Source of the DNA: Epinephelus fuscoguttatus
Taxonomy: Eukaryota; Chordata; Actinopteri; Perciformes; Serranidae
Length of the DNA: 64,000 nt
Assembly: GCF_011397635.1 (NCBI RefSeq)
Contig: NC_064758.1
Coordinates: forward strand, 18,432,513-18,496,512
Reading direction: 5' to 3'
Shown in pieces: positions 36,650 to 47,816 of this stretch (positions are counted from its first letter, which is position 1; every line of letters starts with the position of its first letter). The notes below the pieces were generated by a model that worked only from the letters and a program-made list of their open reading frames with translations, was not told the DNA's origin and did no database searches. The translations under genes were made by a program, and so were the position numbers.

Positions 36650-37188
36650 GCATTTAAACTGCACAGATTGTCTGTCATGACTACACAGAGTGTAACAACA
36701 TCATGAGCAAGCAAATTGGATATTTATCATGAATTAATCTGGTAACCCCGGATAATCCCTCCAATAGCCAAGATGACAGATGCACTGTAAAAATAGTTTG
36801 TGAACTCTTTAGAACTCACTGTATTTCTGCATTAATGTGACCTAAAATGTGCTCAGATCTTTACCCATGTCCTAAAACTAGATAAAGCCAACTCAGTTTA
36901 ACAAATAATACAAAAACAATTAAACTTATTCAATTATTTATTCACTAAAATTATCCAACATTATCCAGCTTTCTTGGAAAAAGTATCCTCCAGGATTATC
37001 AGCATTTTAAAGGGTATCAGAGTCAAATGTTTCAATCAACAGGATGACAATCTGGTGTGAGTTTAGCAGTCTGCATTATAGACAGAATATAAACCTGGGT
37101 GGTTGCTATCAAAGTCTGCTCTTCACCACACAAGATTGTGGAAATGGGCCATGCCTCAATCAAAGGAGGTTTTTGGGAAAATGGCTAA
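36650..37188. other. Spacer upstream of gene B
   Basis: No gene. Its right part (about 37050-37165) is duplicated at 37648-37686 plus 39078-39172. The second copy is split by the hAT-like element. Confidence 0.5.
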
Positions 37189-37490
37189 ATGTGTGCTGAG
37201 GTAAAAACCCCAGGCTTCACAAGAGGACGTGCTCAAATGGATGCAAAATCTGTGGAGACAAGGCAGATTGCTCACCTTAGAGTTCATGTGGAACGAGGTT
37301 TGGTACGCAACAAGTATCAGATACTTCAGGGCATCATACCGGTGAGCCTACTGGTTCCACTTGAGGGCGATGAATTTTCCTTCCTAGATAAGATTGTGAC
37401 AGTGTGCTGTGTTTTAACTAATATGTCTCCCAGTATTGTAATGAAACCACAAGGCCACATGTTAACAGATAGTGATGGAGAAACAGAGTG
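37189..37490 (+). pseudogene. DDE_Tnp_4-type transposase fragment
   Basis: An open frame of 100 residues reading PGFTRGRAQMDAKSVETR, IAHLRVHVERGLVRNKYQIL and IVTVCCVLTNMSPSIV. The V-E-R-x-x-x-R-x-K spacing followed by a C(A/C)LTN motif is the C-terminal part, with the catalytic Glu, of Harbinger/IS4EU-type (ISL2EU) transposases. Nothing upstream restores the rest, so it is a fragment. It is a different family from the Harbinger transposase at 39900. Confidence 0.6.
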
Positions 37491-37685
37491 AGGATATGAG
37501 GATAATCAATCTGAGTCAATAGTGAAATGGAAAAGCCAGACTGTACACTGCAATGTTTGTAAAATGCATATGTGGAGGGGGGAGTGTAAAAACACAGCTG
37601 TTTGCTTGTGCTCTTAAACATGTACTATGGATGTCTGTGACCAAATTCTGGTGTGAGTTTAGCAGTCCCTGCATTAATGACAGAA

Positions 37686-39077
37686 TAGGGCTCAACAAGA
37701 AGGATTGCCCGATTGCCCGGGGCAAGTAAAACTCAAGGTCGGGCATGTAAACTAACAACTCACTTGCCCGATCGGGCAAGTTGCTAAAAATAGTAAAAGT
37801 TAATAACTAATTGATAAAATAAATGTATTTTAAAACGTGCTCTTCTGCTCTGATGCAGCGGTCTCTCTGCCTGAAGTCACAGGCACACGCTGTGTAACAG
37901 TGTCCTGCCCACAGCCCCCATTGATATTATTTTGCGCGATGGACGCTTCATATAATAACATAACAATATACTATTTATGGTGTTATGCCATCGTGTCATT
38001 TCTGTCTCTACATGGTCACGCGTTAACAATTCTCCTCTGCTCTCTGTATCGCGCACGGCAGAGTTCCGCCACACACACACAGGTGAGCACGCTAGAGCGG
38101 CTCGGGCCGCATTTTCCTGACCAAACCTGACCACGAGCCCGGTGCAGTTTGTCAGCTGACAAAGTTATTGAAATGGACAGTGTGTAAATAACCAACAGAC
38201 TGCTGTTACGCACAGACAAACACGCTGCTCGCACAGCAGCTCCGCACGGCACTCATACTGAGCTTGTGTTGCATTCAGGCGTTGTCACGTAAATAACAAC
38301 TTCCAACACTTAAATAGGTCATAGCACAAAACAGCAGCATGTCAAGTGACTTTTAACTTTTATTATATTCAATACAACTGTATGTTCCTAAATCTTGAGA
38401 CACCTCATATGTAAGCTAGACAGACATTTCACCTGCTCATTAGTCCTAAAGAGCCCTTCTGGTGCCAGTAGATACACAGAAACATCCCAGCAGGCTGTGC
38501 TTTGCAAGCATACAAAAAAGTTTCACGCATGTGAAAATTATTTTTCATGCGTGTGCTTCACCTCCGCTGCTACAACTCTGTCCTTGGGGAAACACTGCTG
38601 TGTGCGTTTTGTGCAACAGGTGGATGTGGTAGTCTACTGGTAGAGTAGAGAGAGAGCTAAGTAGCGTTGAAGTAGAGCAGAGCAGGGCAGAGAGATGGAA
38701 GCAAAATATATTAAACCCAGTGTTAATACAGCAGAACTGGAGAGAGGGGTGAAAAATAAATAGAGGTGGGCATGGCTCAAGTAGGGCGCAAAATTATAGA
38801 CGGAGAACGATTGACAAATTTTTCACTTTAAGCGCTGACAGTGTCATTTTTGTGTAGGAGTTAAGCTACAATACATGACATATGTTGTTTTAATTAATAA
38901 ATACAGTGTGAATAAAGATTACATAACATACAAATAACTGCAGTCTTTGTTATTTGATAGCCGCTTAAATTAAACAATTTTTATAGGGCAAGTAAAAACT
39001 GACTTCGGGCAAGTAGATCTCTGACCAGCTTGCCCGACCGGGCAAGTGAAAAAAAAAAACCTTAGCGTTGAACCCTG
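37686..39077. mobile_element. hAT-like element 1
   Basis: The left end TAGGGCTCAAC and right end GTTGAACCCTG form inverted repeats of the CAGGG type (first base decayed). Subterminal repeats of GGGCAAGT and GCCCGATCGGGCAAG occur inside both ends. It splits a sequence that is uninterrupted at 37051-37165, so the empty site is visible nearby. A clean target duplication could not be defined. It shares the end motif CGCTAA...with the element at 42674. Confidence 0.6.
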
Positions 39078-39718
39078 ATATAAACCTGGGTGGTTGCTAT
39101 CAAAGTCTGCTCGTCACCACACAAGATCGTGGAAGTGGGCCATACCTCAATCAAAGGAGGTTTTTGGGGAATTCTGATTAAAAAAAATTGTTGATTGTCA
39201 CTAGGTTAGTTAGTGTACAGGCGAAGGGAATTCAGCACCATTTCTGACAATGTGCTGCTCCCATTGAGATTGGTTCTGTTCCCAGGGGTGTCTACCTCAG
39301 AAGTTGGTACACATGTAAAAAGTGAGGTAATACTGTGAGAGACCATGGTTTCATCCATGTCTAGTTTTAATTTTTCTTTTGGATGTGATGTGGAGTGTTG
39401 CCACCCAAGGGAGCTAAAATAGTGGCTAAGTGCTCGGCAGTGTTGCATGTGATCAAGTCAGTGCTGATCAAGTCAGTACTGATCGGCCTACAGTGGACCC
39501 CTTCCTTATGTATGTATGTAAGGGATTCCATATAGACAAAGGGTGACTTCTCAGGGGTAAACAGTAGTGATATTGTGACCAAATCATGGCGTTGCTCTTT
39601 TTCAGCTGTATATGACTTATTTTTAGAACTGTTGGTGGGACCTAGGAGTTGTAGTCTGCTGTGTTGAGCATTAGATCTACACTTATTCTGCGGGTGAAGC
39701 CACACCAATGGGAGGGAC
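39078..39718. other. Spacer between hAT-like element and Harbinger element
   Basis: Non-coding. The first 95 bp match 37086-37165. Nothing recognisable follows up to the TAA target site of the Harbinger element. Confidence 0.5.
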
Positions 39719-39899
39719 TAAGGGCTCATTTATACTCCCTTTACGTATGAAAATGTATACGTCCGTTTCAAACGATGTTACCGTCACTGGCCACATACTT
39801 CCATGCGTCCTTTACGTTGGCATGGATGTTAACCAATATATCCACCAGGGGGCAGCCCAGAGTCAAAAGTTCATGACAACAATAAACTCAGAAAAAAAC

Positions 39900-41412
39900 A
39901 TGGCGACTGTGGAGGAGATTTTGATAATGTACCTGTTGCATAGAAGACAGAAACAGAGGCAGCGTTGTAGGAGGCTGTTAAATACATCGCGACTGGAGGA
40001 CGGAGAATTCGTTTGCCAATGAGAGAAATTGACGACGAGCGCCATTTCCAGTACTTCAGGATGTCCGCCGGGGCATTCGATAACTTGCTTCGCCGGGTGG
40101 CCCCCCACATCCAGCATGACAAGTCGCGCAGAGCGACTAGCTGTCACCCTGTGCTTTCTCGCTACAGGAATCAGCCAGCAAGCTTTGGCAGCAAGTTACA
40201 AGCTGGGTTCTGCAACTGTGAGCTGCATTGTCAGGGAGGTGTGCCATGCAATATGGATTGCGCTCAAGGATGAGTTTGTGTCTGTTCCAGAGGGAGAACA
40301 GTGGGAGGTGATCAGGAGAGACTTTTGGGAGCTGTGGAATTATCCCAACTGTATCAGGGCCATAGATGGAAAACACGTGAGAGTGAGAGCACCATCCAAC
40401 AGTGGTAGAAGTTTTTTTAAATACAAAGGTTACTTCAGCTTCATCTTAATGGCAGCCTGTGATGCAAAGTACAAATTCAGGTACGTCGATATCGGAGCTT
40501 ATGGGAGAGACAGTGATGCTGGCGTCTTCTTGAGGAGCCACTTTGGATCCCAGCTCATCAAAGGCATGCTTCATCTCCCACCCCCAGCTCCTCTGCCTGG
40601 GACTGAGACCAACACTCCAGCTGTGTTTGTAGGTGATGAAGCATTCCCACAGAAAATGAACCTGATGTGACCCTATTTAGGTCAGTACACCCTACACATT
40701 GCAACACTACAGTACAAAGAGATACACAATACTAAAGACATTTATCAATTAAATCAGGTTTTAAATCTGTTGTTAATGGCATAGTGTATTGTGGCGTGCT
40801 TTGTTGTTCTCTTTTAATTCACTATTAATATTTGTGCTATTGTTAGTAGACACGTATCCAGCATAATCTGTCAGCATTAATTATGACATAGGTTTTAGTT
40901 TTTGTAACCAATTAATTTTGTGTTTTACTATTCATTTATTGATCTTTTTTCCTTCTAAAGTATTTGCCCAGAAAACAAATGATCATGCAGGTTTTAACAG
41001 CAATATTGTTTTTACAGGTTTGCACCTCTCAGCTGATCAGTGAACCTACAATTATCGGCATTCCAGGGCCAGGCGAGTTGTAGAGAATGCTTTCGGCATA
41101 CTTGCAGCGAGGTGAAGAGTATTTGGAAGGGCCCTGGAGTGTTCCATTGAAACTGCACAGGATATCACAAAGGCATGTGTTGCTCTGCATAATTATCTTT
41201 GTGATGCAGATCAGTTCCAGCCAGAAGCTGAAAGGTACATCGCTCCTTTACTGATGGACACAGAGGGTGCACCTGGAGAATGGTGGCAGGTGATTCAGGG
41301 AGATACTAACCTTCTGGACACGCGGCACTTCACTACAGCGAGAGCAACACAGGATGGCATGGCTGCTCGTGATCAATTCAAAGACTACTTCCTTACTGAT
41401 GAGGGAGTGTGA
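39900..41412 (+). pseudogene. Harbinger transposase (HARBI1-like), inactivated
   Basis: Reads MATVEEILIMYLLHRRQK, then after a frame change MREIDDERHFQYFRM, and after another SQQALAASYKLG and CIRAIDGKHVRVRAP (first Asp) followed by DIGAYGRDSDAGVF (second Asp). A TGA replaces a codon after EAFPQKMNLM. A probable intron (donor about 40680, acceptor about 41018) leads to NYRHSRARRVVENAFGIL, which holds the catalytic Glu, and an end at 41412. Two more in-frame TGA codons (CGA to TGA and TGG to TGA types) and at least two frameshifts make it dead. The catalytic triad positions are intact. Confidence 0.88.
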
Positions 41413-41978
41413 CTTGGCAGGATGCTGTCGTCCAACGAGGCACATTACATTAAAAAGGCCACAGAAGCCTGAACACAATAGCTCAGTACAGCACATAATC
41501 CATTTCAAATTCAATATTGTCAAATAAGTAAAATGAAAACATGGTGATAATTTGTGTTCTATCCAAGAGATAGCACTTGATTAAATGTAAATAGTTACAC
41601 TCCATTACTGTCCAAAGATAAACATAGCACTTAAACCACTGTTATGTGGGAAATTAAGATTCCTTATCTCTTAAGTTTCATTTCCTGGTTAAAAAGTTTA
41701 AAAAGTCAGCATGCTTAATATAGAATTTCATGTACTTTACCAAATACGACATCTACAGAAAGAGGCCAGTAAGAAACTCTTATTCAATGAAAGAACAGAC
41801 AAATTACAAGAGATAACAGTGTAATCTACTGTTAACAATAAATAGAACAGTGTGAGCTCATGTAAACAATTCATAACAAGCATTGGAATATGAGCTCCAT
41901 AAAACAATAAAGTGCACAAATCTGGGCTCATGTAAACAATTCATGACAGAATGTGAGCTCCACAAACAAATCAATAAA

Positions 41979-42174
41979 CTGCAAAAACTCAAAGTCTTAC
42001 CAAGAACATTTGTCTTACTTCTAGCCAAAATGTTTCATTTCTCGCCAAATTTTCACTTGAAATAAGTAGAAAAATCTGCCTGTGGAGCAAGATTTTTTTG
42101 CTTGTAATACCGGTAGATTTTTCTACTTATTTCAAAACATCAAATATTCTTGGTAAGACTTAAAGTTTTTGCAG
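41979..42174. mobile_element. Hairpin MITE inside the Harbinger element
   Basis: Starts CTGCAAAAACTCAAAGTCTT and ends with the complement of CTGCAAAAACTTTAAGTCTT. The two halves pair over much of their length, including AAATAAGTAGAAAAATCT with its complement in the centre. About 196 bp, non-coding. It lies between the two Harbinger genes. Confidence 0.75.
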
Positions 42175-42673
42175 TGTAAACAGTGTTACCTCATGTAAAC
42201 AAAAAATAAAGTGCAAATGAACATAAAATATGGGACCTTTAAACAAAAACGTCCAAGCTAAGATTTGTTTGTAGCCAATGTGTAATCTGTGTCTAACCTT
42301 GTCACAGACACAAAAAGTGCATTTCTATATTGTTTACCCAAAACAAAGCATCAGTTGCGGCTGTATTTCTTTTACTAGCCATTTGGCGTCAGGTTCAGGC
42401 AGTTGTAGCAAAAAGCTGTTTAGGTAGGTTGTGAAAGTTGTATACATGCTTTTGTTTGCCTGAGTCTCCTTGCGAATTTCTTCCAGCCTCTGGAGTAGTG
42501 CAGTGTCAACTGGATTTGGTTCCTGGCTTTGCTTCCTCTTTTTTTTCTCATGTGATGATGTCCCAAGTGGACTAGGAGCAGGAGTGAGGCTTGTGACATC
42601 AGAGGAAGATAGTGTACCTGAGCTTGATGCAGGTGAAGGAGGATGATTGACAGTGTGCAAACTTGAAGTACTG

Positions 42674-44091
42674 CAGGGCTTGACGCTAACTTTTTTCCCA
42701 AGGAGCACATGTGCTCCTAAGTTGAAAAAGTAAGGAGCGCACAAAGAACTTTAGGGACACAATGTAAATTGATCAAATAATGTGTTTTCCGTAATAAACG
42801 TGATGCAAATAGACATTTACAAGCAAAGTTATTAAATGAATTTGTATACAAAATGTACAGAAAGGTAAAATCATCAAGTTTTGAAAAAGTATTGCCATTT
42901 AATTTTGTCTTTAATGTTATCTTATATATATTATCTTTGCAATATGATTATCTTATGTAATGTTATTACTATCCTAAACCATTCTCCAGGTCCTCTGAAA
43001 CGCTGCAGGACTTATTTCCACCGCGGTACTGTGGCGAACGGTCAGAGGCTTTCCTGGCTAGTTTTACACCCTGGGCGAACCATCCCTCGGCGCCCCCCCG
43101 CCCAACCCCCCACCGCTTCCCACCCCCCATGGTACGATACCAGTGAAAGTATCATGGTTCTGAGTAGTATCACGATACCACGGCAAAAATGAGGCAGATG
43201 TGCCTTTTGTAATTTATTACAAGATAAATCACTTTCTATAATACATCAATGATATTTCAATGGAATAAATTACTTACTGACTTATTCATACTTCAAAAAC
43301 AGCATCAATAAGTGATTAACATAGGGGGGAACGGCTTGTTTCTCCTCTGACACGCCACATACCTGTGTGCTGCCACGGCTCGGTTGTCCAAGTACTACTG
43401 GGCACTCATGACACCAACGAAAGAGGAAATTACTGGACCTGGAGTCGGACTTCTCTGTCGCTGGTAAGCCGTTATCTTGCGCCGCAGAGCAATATGAGCC
43501 TCCGCCGTATTCCTGTCTGTGACCCCCGTTCAACCCACAACCGCCAGAATTCGCCTCTCCTTTCTGCTGCAGGCTGAAACGTGATAATATGGGTGCCCCA
43601 GCGCCCACTCCACTAACTTGACGTGGAAATGAGCGGTAGTCTAGAAAACTGGCGAGTTTTTTTTTTGTTTGTTTGTTTGTTTTACGCCCTGGGCAGTCGC
43701 CCACAGTGTCCATAGCAAAAACTGTGAACGGTCCCTAACTGCGGGGAGAATGGAGCAGGCTTCCCCGGAGGTCCGCCGCTTTTCCCAGTCCGTCTCCTCC
43801 ACACTTTGACTTATTTCCACGCTGCTGATAGTGGGACTTATATTCATTGTGCCGACAGTGGCTTGGAAAACCGCCCAAAACCGTGTCACACGGGGAAGAG
43901 AGAAGAGGGAAGGCGGCTGGAGTTCCTCCAGCATTTGCGGTTAGATTATCATATTTTTTTTATTGACAAAAATATAGGCTGCTTCGGCTGATTTTTTTAT
44001 GCGTACATGTACCCCTAAATATTTTTAACAGTTCGCGCACACCTATTTTTAGTCGCAAATGTGAGTGAAACGCTCGCACTGTTGAGCCCTG
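42674..44091. mobile_element. hAT-like element 2, inside the MADF gene
   Basis: 1418 bp, ends CAGGGCTTGACGCTAAC and complement CAGGGCTCAACAGTGCG. Flanked by TACTG on both sides (42669-42673 and 44092-44096). No transposase is recognisable; the short frames inside are unconvincing. The inverted ends are similar to those of 37686-39077. Removing it joins the MADF second exon in frame. Confidence 0.75.
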
Positions 44092-44710
44092 TACTGGCCT
44101 CTCCATCATCTTCTGGTGGCTAGAACAAAGAAGCCACATGTAAAGGGTTGGCAGTGTAAATCAATAAGTGCCAAGTTATTTGTTGTGTAGTTCGTATTAA
44201 TTTATGAACCAGTCAATAAAAACATGACTCATTTATAATCAACCCGGTGTCAAGTGACCTAATCTGTGACTATATTACCATTAGCACTGTTATTAACTGA
44301 TGTCGGTTAACGTTAGTTTTGTTGTTTTTGCACTCTCTACCTCCTTTCATGTTTTTTAAAATGTATTTTAGTAAATCTTTCAATGAAGCTTATATCAAAG
44401 ATGGTGGAAAAAACCCACATTATGAACTTTCAAATGGCAAAACATTAATAGTAAACTGTCTTTCAAAGTTGCTCAGTGATTTATATATGCCTTGAGCCAT
44501 CCCAGACGCCGAAGAATTGGTGGATCCACCCCAACAGCAGCATCCCCACTCCGCTTGCTCATGGACTTGTTGTGGGCTCGAACAAATCTGTCTCGCACAG
44601 ACCGCCACTTCTCCTTCGCTACCGACCACGTCACATTTAATTCCCTTCCAATCTCCTCCCAGCTGTTCTGTAGCATTTGTTTATCCCGGTGTCCAGGAGA
44701 AGTAACATCA

Positions 44711-45255
44711 TAGCCTGAGTGTCAGACTGAAGCTCCCAGAATCTTCAGTCTGACATGGCTTCCACTGAAGGCGATTTATAAGGGGGAGGGAATTTGATTT
44801 TTTCCCTAACCAATCAGTAGAGAGATCAACGACTCACCCAGAATCTGACATCATTAGTATCCATGTCTCCGGGGTGCCGAAAACAAGCGAGCATTGCCCG
44901 TTTAAAATGTCTCCGTTGTCGTGCACGCCCAGCTGCATCGCCGTTAAATCCAGTTTAGCAGCTTCCTTAATTTGGTCTTCCATTAATGCGAGTAGTAGCG
45001 AAATACCTCGAGAGCATCGTCAATGTGGTCTGTAGGATCTGTAGCGGTCGCCATTGTTGCTATCCTCTCCAGTTACCCACCGGCGTACAGCTTGACATCA
45101 GCGTGGCGCTGATTGGCTAATCGCTAGACCCCCTGCGTTCATTGGTCCGTCCAGCGTTTGGACAAGATAAATCGCAAATTCATTGAAGTATGCCAGACCA
45201 GAGATGCAAGCCTACTCAGTTGAGTGGGCGGGGTCTATGGTCTGGAACCAGGCTA
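44711..45255. mobile_element. MITE with 9-bp duplication inside the MADF gene
   Basis: 545 bp, ends TAGCCTG and complement TAGCCTGG. Perfect 9-bp duplication GTAACATCA at 44702-44710 and 45256-45264. Non-coding. A 9-bp duplication points to a Mutator-like or Merlin-like mobiliser, but the short ends do not allow a firm family. Confidence 0.8.
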
Positions 45256-45529
45256 GTAACATCACAGAGATTTTTATAGTTTCTGACTAGTTCGCACAAT
45301 CTTTCTTCAAAAAGTTCCGCCATTGTTCTTCGTGTCTCACTAGAGCTACGTATCGGGTAGTGACAGCAACACTGCCCCCACGGTTTCCGGTGGTACTGCT
45401 CCGTTTGGCCCGTATCCATAAGCTTTATGGAAACATGCAGAAATACGGACAAAATGAACGCATAGCACGGACAGAAGGCTCCGTCCGTATCCGGATCCGT
45501 ATTCAATGTTGTGCATAAATGAGCCTTAA

Positions 45530-47127
45530 GACTATTTTTTCATTGACACACCGGAGTCAGTTTGATATCTGTGTACCTGAGGAAGAGATCATTTGTGCTC
45601 AAAATGTACTTTAATTTAAATTAGTCTATATGTGCAACCAGGGACAAACACGGTTGGTCGAAACACCCAATGATAATATATAGATGGGCTGCATGTAAGA
45701 GATGGACACAATAACACCGCAAAATAAAAAAGCTATAAATTAACCTATTGATGAATACAGTGTTAATGTTTTTGGATAAGGCTCTGTCGGAGGGGTGTGA
45801 CTCTGCTCTATTGTAACTTTTAGATTGCATTATATAGTTTGGAAGTTTTGATATTTAATCTAACTCGTGTGGTAAATGATGGCGTTTTGCACAAACAAAA
45901 GTTCCGTTTATATTCTGTGTTTGCGAAGTCCATCCACGTTTGCTAGCTAGCAGTTGCTGCTCCACTCCTCTGTGTGTTACTGCAACCAACTGTCAATCAG
46001 CAGAATATTGTGAAACCAGTGGCAGGAATGTGTACCCCATCTCCCTGTGCTCGTGCATGTGCACTACAGCCAAAACTAAATCACTGCTCTATGGTGCTGC
46101 TAGTGGTTAAAAACTTGACATGGTATTTTTAACTGTATTGTCTGGGTTGCACTGACATTTAAGTACATCAGTCAAAGTATACATTTTACCTTGCCTTTTC
46201 AAAAAGATTACTACAAGAGGCTTATTACAAGTATTGGCCAGGACACTTGCAGGTTATGGGTGTCAAAGAAATGTGCAAATGATTGCGATGATGATGCTTT
46301 TGGTTCCCAAATGTCAGGTAAGAAATCTGTGACAAAAAAACTGTCAATTTGTAACAATGAAGAGGCATAAGTCAACAACATCCTCAGTTATTTCTCACAG
46401 TTGTAAGGCTACTTGGTCATTTAAGATGAAAAGTGCACAGATAAAACATCAGGAAAGAGCAACCAAAGATCATCATTTCATTCACCAGGCAAATCACAAC
46501 TGTTAATTGACGCAAAACCACTCTCCTATCTTCTTGCTTTGGTGTCATTGATCATTGTGCAAACAATTATTAGTGTTTCTCCTTGATACATAATTTTTTT
46601 TACAATGGCTAAATTACATAAATCTTTTAAACAATAACTCATGCCTTTTGAAAGTAAAAATTTCAAAATACTAGCCTAATGAAAAGTATTTATATTGAAT
46701 GAAAAATTTTGCTAAAGAGATGATCTATTGATGACAAGGATAAAGTGAAGATGGAGTACAGATGAGGTTGTAAGCTTATGCAGGGTCACACGCAAATGCA
46801 CACAAATTAATTCAACCAGGTATCTTTGGTTTATGCTAAAATGCTACATCATCTTACAAATAGGCTCTGCATGACTTACACTTTGACCATACAGGTCATT
46901 TGAAAGGAGGTTTATTTGCAATGACTCTGTGGATGACACAGTCAGGCCATGAGCTAAACTCTCACCAAAGTTTGAATTCAGGAAACCTCCTGATGAGATG
47001 GCAGAACTCCTCGTTCTGCTCGGTAGGAAGGGACAGGCCCTCATCTGCAGGAAGGAGAGGTCATGGGATGATGCCAACCGGGCTGCTCACGGCCACTCTA
47101 GGCAATTGTTATAATTCCAGCAGATGC
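45530..47127. other. Spacer; right part related to 26030-26460
   Basis: No gene. 46570-47030 is the relative of the segment upstream of gene A described under 25705-26819. Confidence 0.5.
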
Positions 47128-47133
47128 AGAACA

Positions 47134-47810
47134 CAATCCCTCCAGAAAATCGCGATCTTGCGATCGCAATGATTAACGCAAATTCAACGAAAGTGTGCAA
47201 TATTTGCGGGAGCTTGCAATTTTTCAAGAGTCCCGCGATTTTTCCGCGTTTTTCCGGCCGACCGGAAGTCGTCATTTGAAACGTCATCAGACGCGTCATC
47301 AAATGCGCTAATGGCATTGCAGTATGGAGAAACACTCTGTATTGACATAAGAATTTGCACAGTTTAAATGCATACAATATGTGTTGAATGTATTAAAATG
47401 TTATGTTTTCAGAAGATGTAGCTTACATGTTGTTTTACAGTCACATTGTCTGGTTTGAGAGCTACAATATTCACTCAGATTTTTTTGCAACATTATTGGA
47501 CTCCATGTTTTGAAATTAATTAAATAAAACTAAAGAAGAAAACTATAAAAAACATTTGCAGCTATTTTTGTAATATTCAATATGATTATTATAGCAAGTG
47601 ATTACATGACTTATTTTTTGGAGGTAGTAATTTTTTTTTTTTTTTTTAAATCACATTTTCTTTTCTCCTTTTGTCATTAGCCGCAATTGTTGTCATTTGC
47701 AGCAATTTCCCACAAAAAATCACTTAAAAATGCCGTAATTTTTACCGCAGTTTTTGACAAAATTGGCTGCAAATTCAAGGATTTTTTGCTGCAAGATCCT
47801 GGAGGGACTG
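47134..47810. mobile_element. hAT-like MITE
   Basis: 677 bp, ends CAATCCCTCCAGAAAATC and complement CAGTCCCTCCAGGATC. Flanked by AGAACA on both sides (47128-47133 and 47811-47816). Subterminal GCGATC/TTGCGATCGC and GCAAATT words occur, in keeping with a short non-autonomous element. No coding frame. Confidence 0.7.
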
Positions 47811-47816
47811 AGAACA

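Larger units (their letters stand above)
42334..45323 (-). pseudogene. Harbinger MADF-type DNA-binding partner gene, interrupted
   Basis: Partner protein that helps Harbinger transposase enter the nucleus and bind ends. Exon 1 starts MAELFEERLCELVRN (45323), is broken by a 545-bp insertion (44711-45255), and resumes PGHRDKQMLQNSWEEIGREL with the MADF signature WRSVRDRFVR. A second exon begins near 44119 after a TTCTAG acceptor, is broken by the element at 42674-44091, and ends LVKEIQPQLMLCFG at 42334, with a C-terminal BESS-like helical region (LNSFLLQLP). At each insertion the reading frame continues once the insert and one target copy are removed. A frame change near the end of exon 1 is an additional lesion. 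Confidence 0.8.
39722..45526. mobile_element. PIF/Harbinger transposon with both genes, decayed
   Basis: A 5805-bp element with terminal inverted repeats GGGCTCATTTAT and complement AGGCTCATTTAT. It is flanked by TAA on each side (39719-39721 and 45527-45529), the expected TWA-type Harbinger target. It carries a transposase on the plus strand (39900-41412) and a divergently placed, opposite-strand MADF-type partner (45323 down to 42334). Three other elements lie inside it: 41979-42174, 42674-44091 and 44711-45255. It fills most of the spacer between T1R genes B and C. Confidence 0.9.

Noticed and set aside
43282-43934. Frames of 97-143 residues inside the hAT-like element at 42674
   Set aside because: They overlap in different frames, contain long lysine/asparagine runs from poly-T/A tracts, and show no hAT transposase motif.
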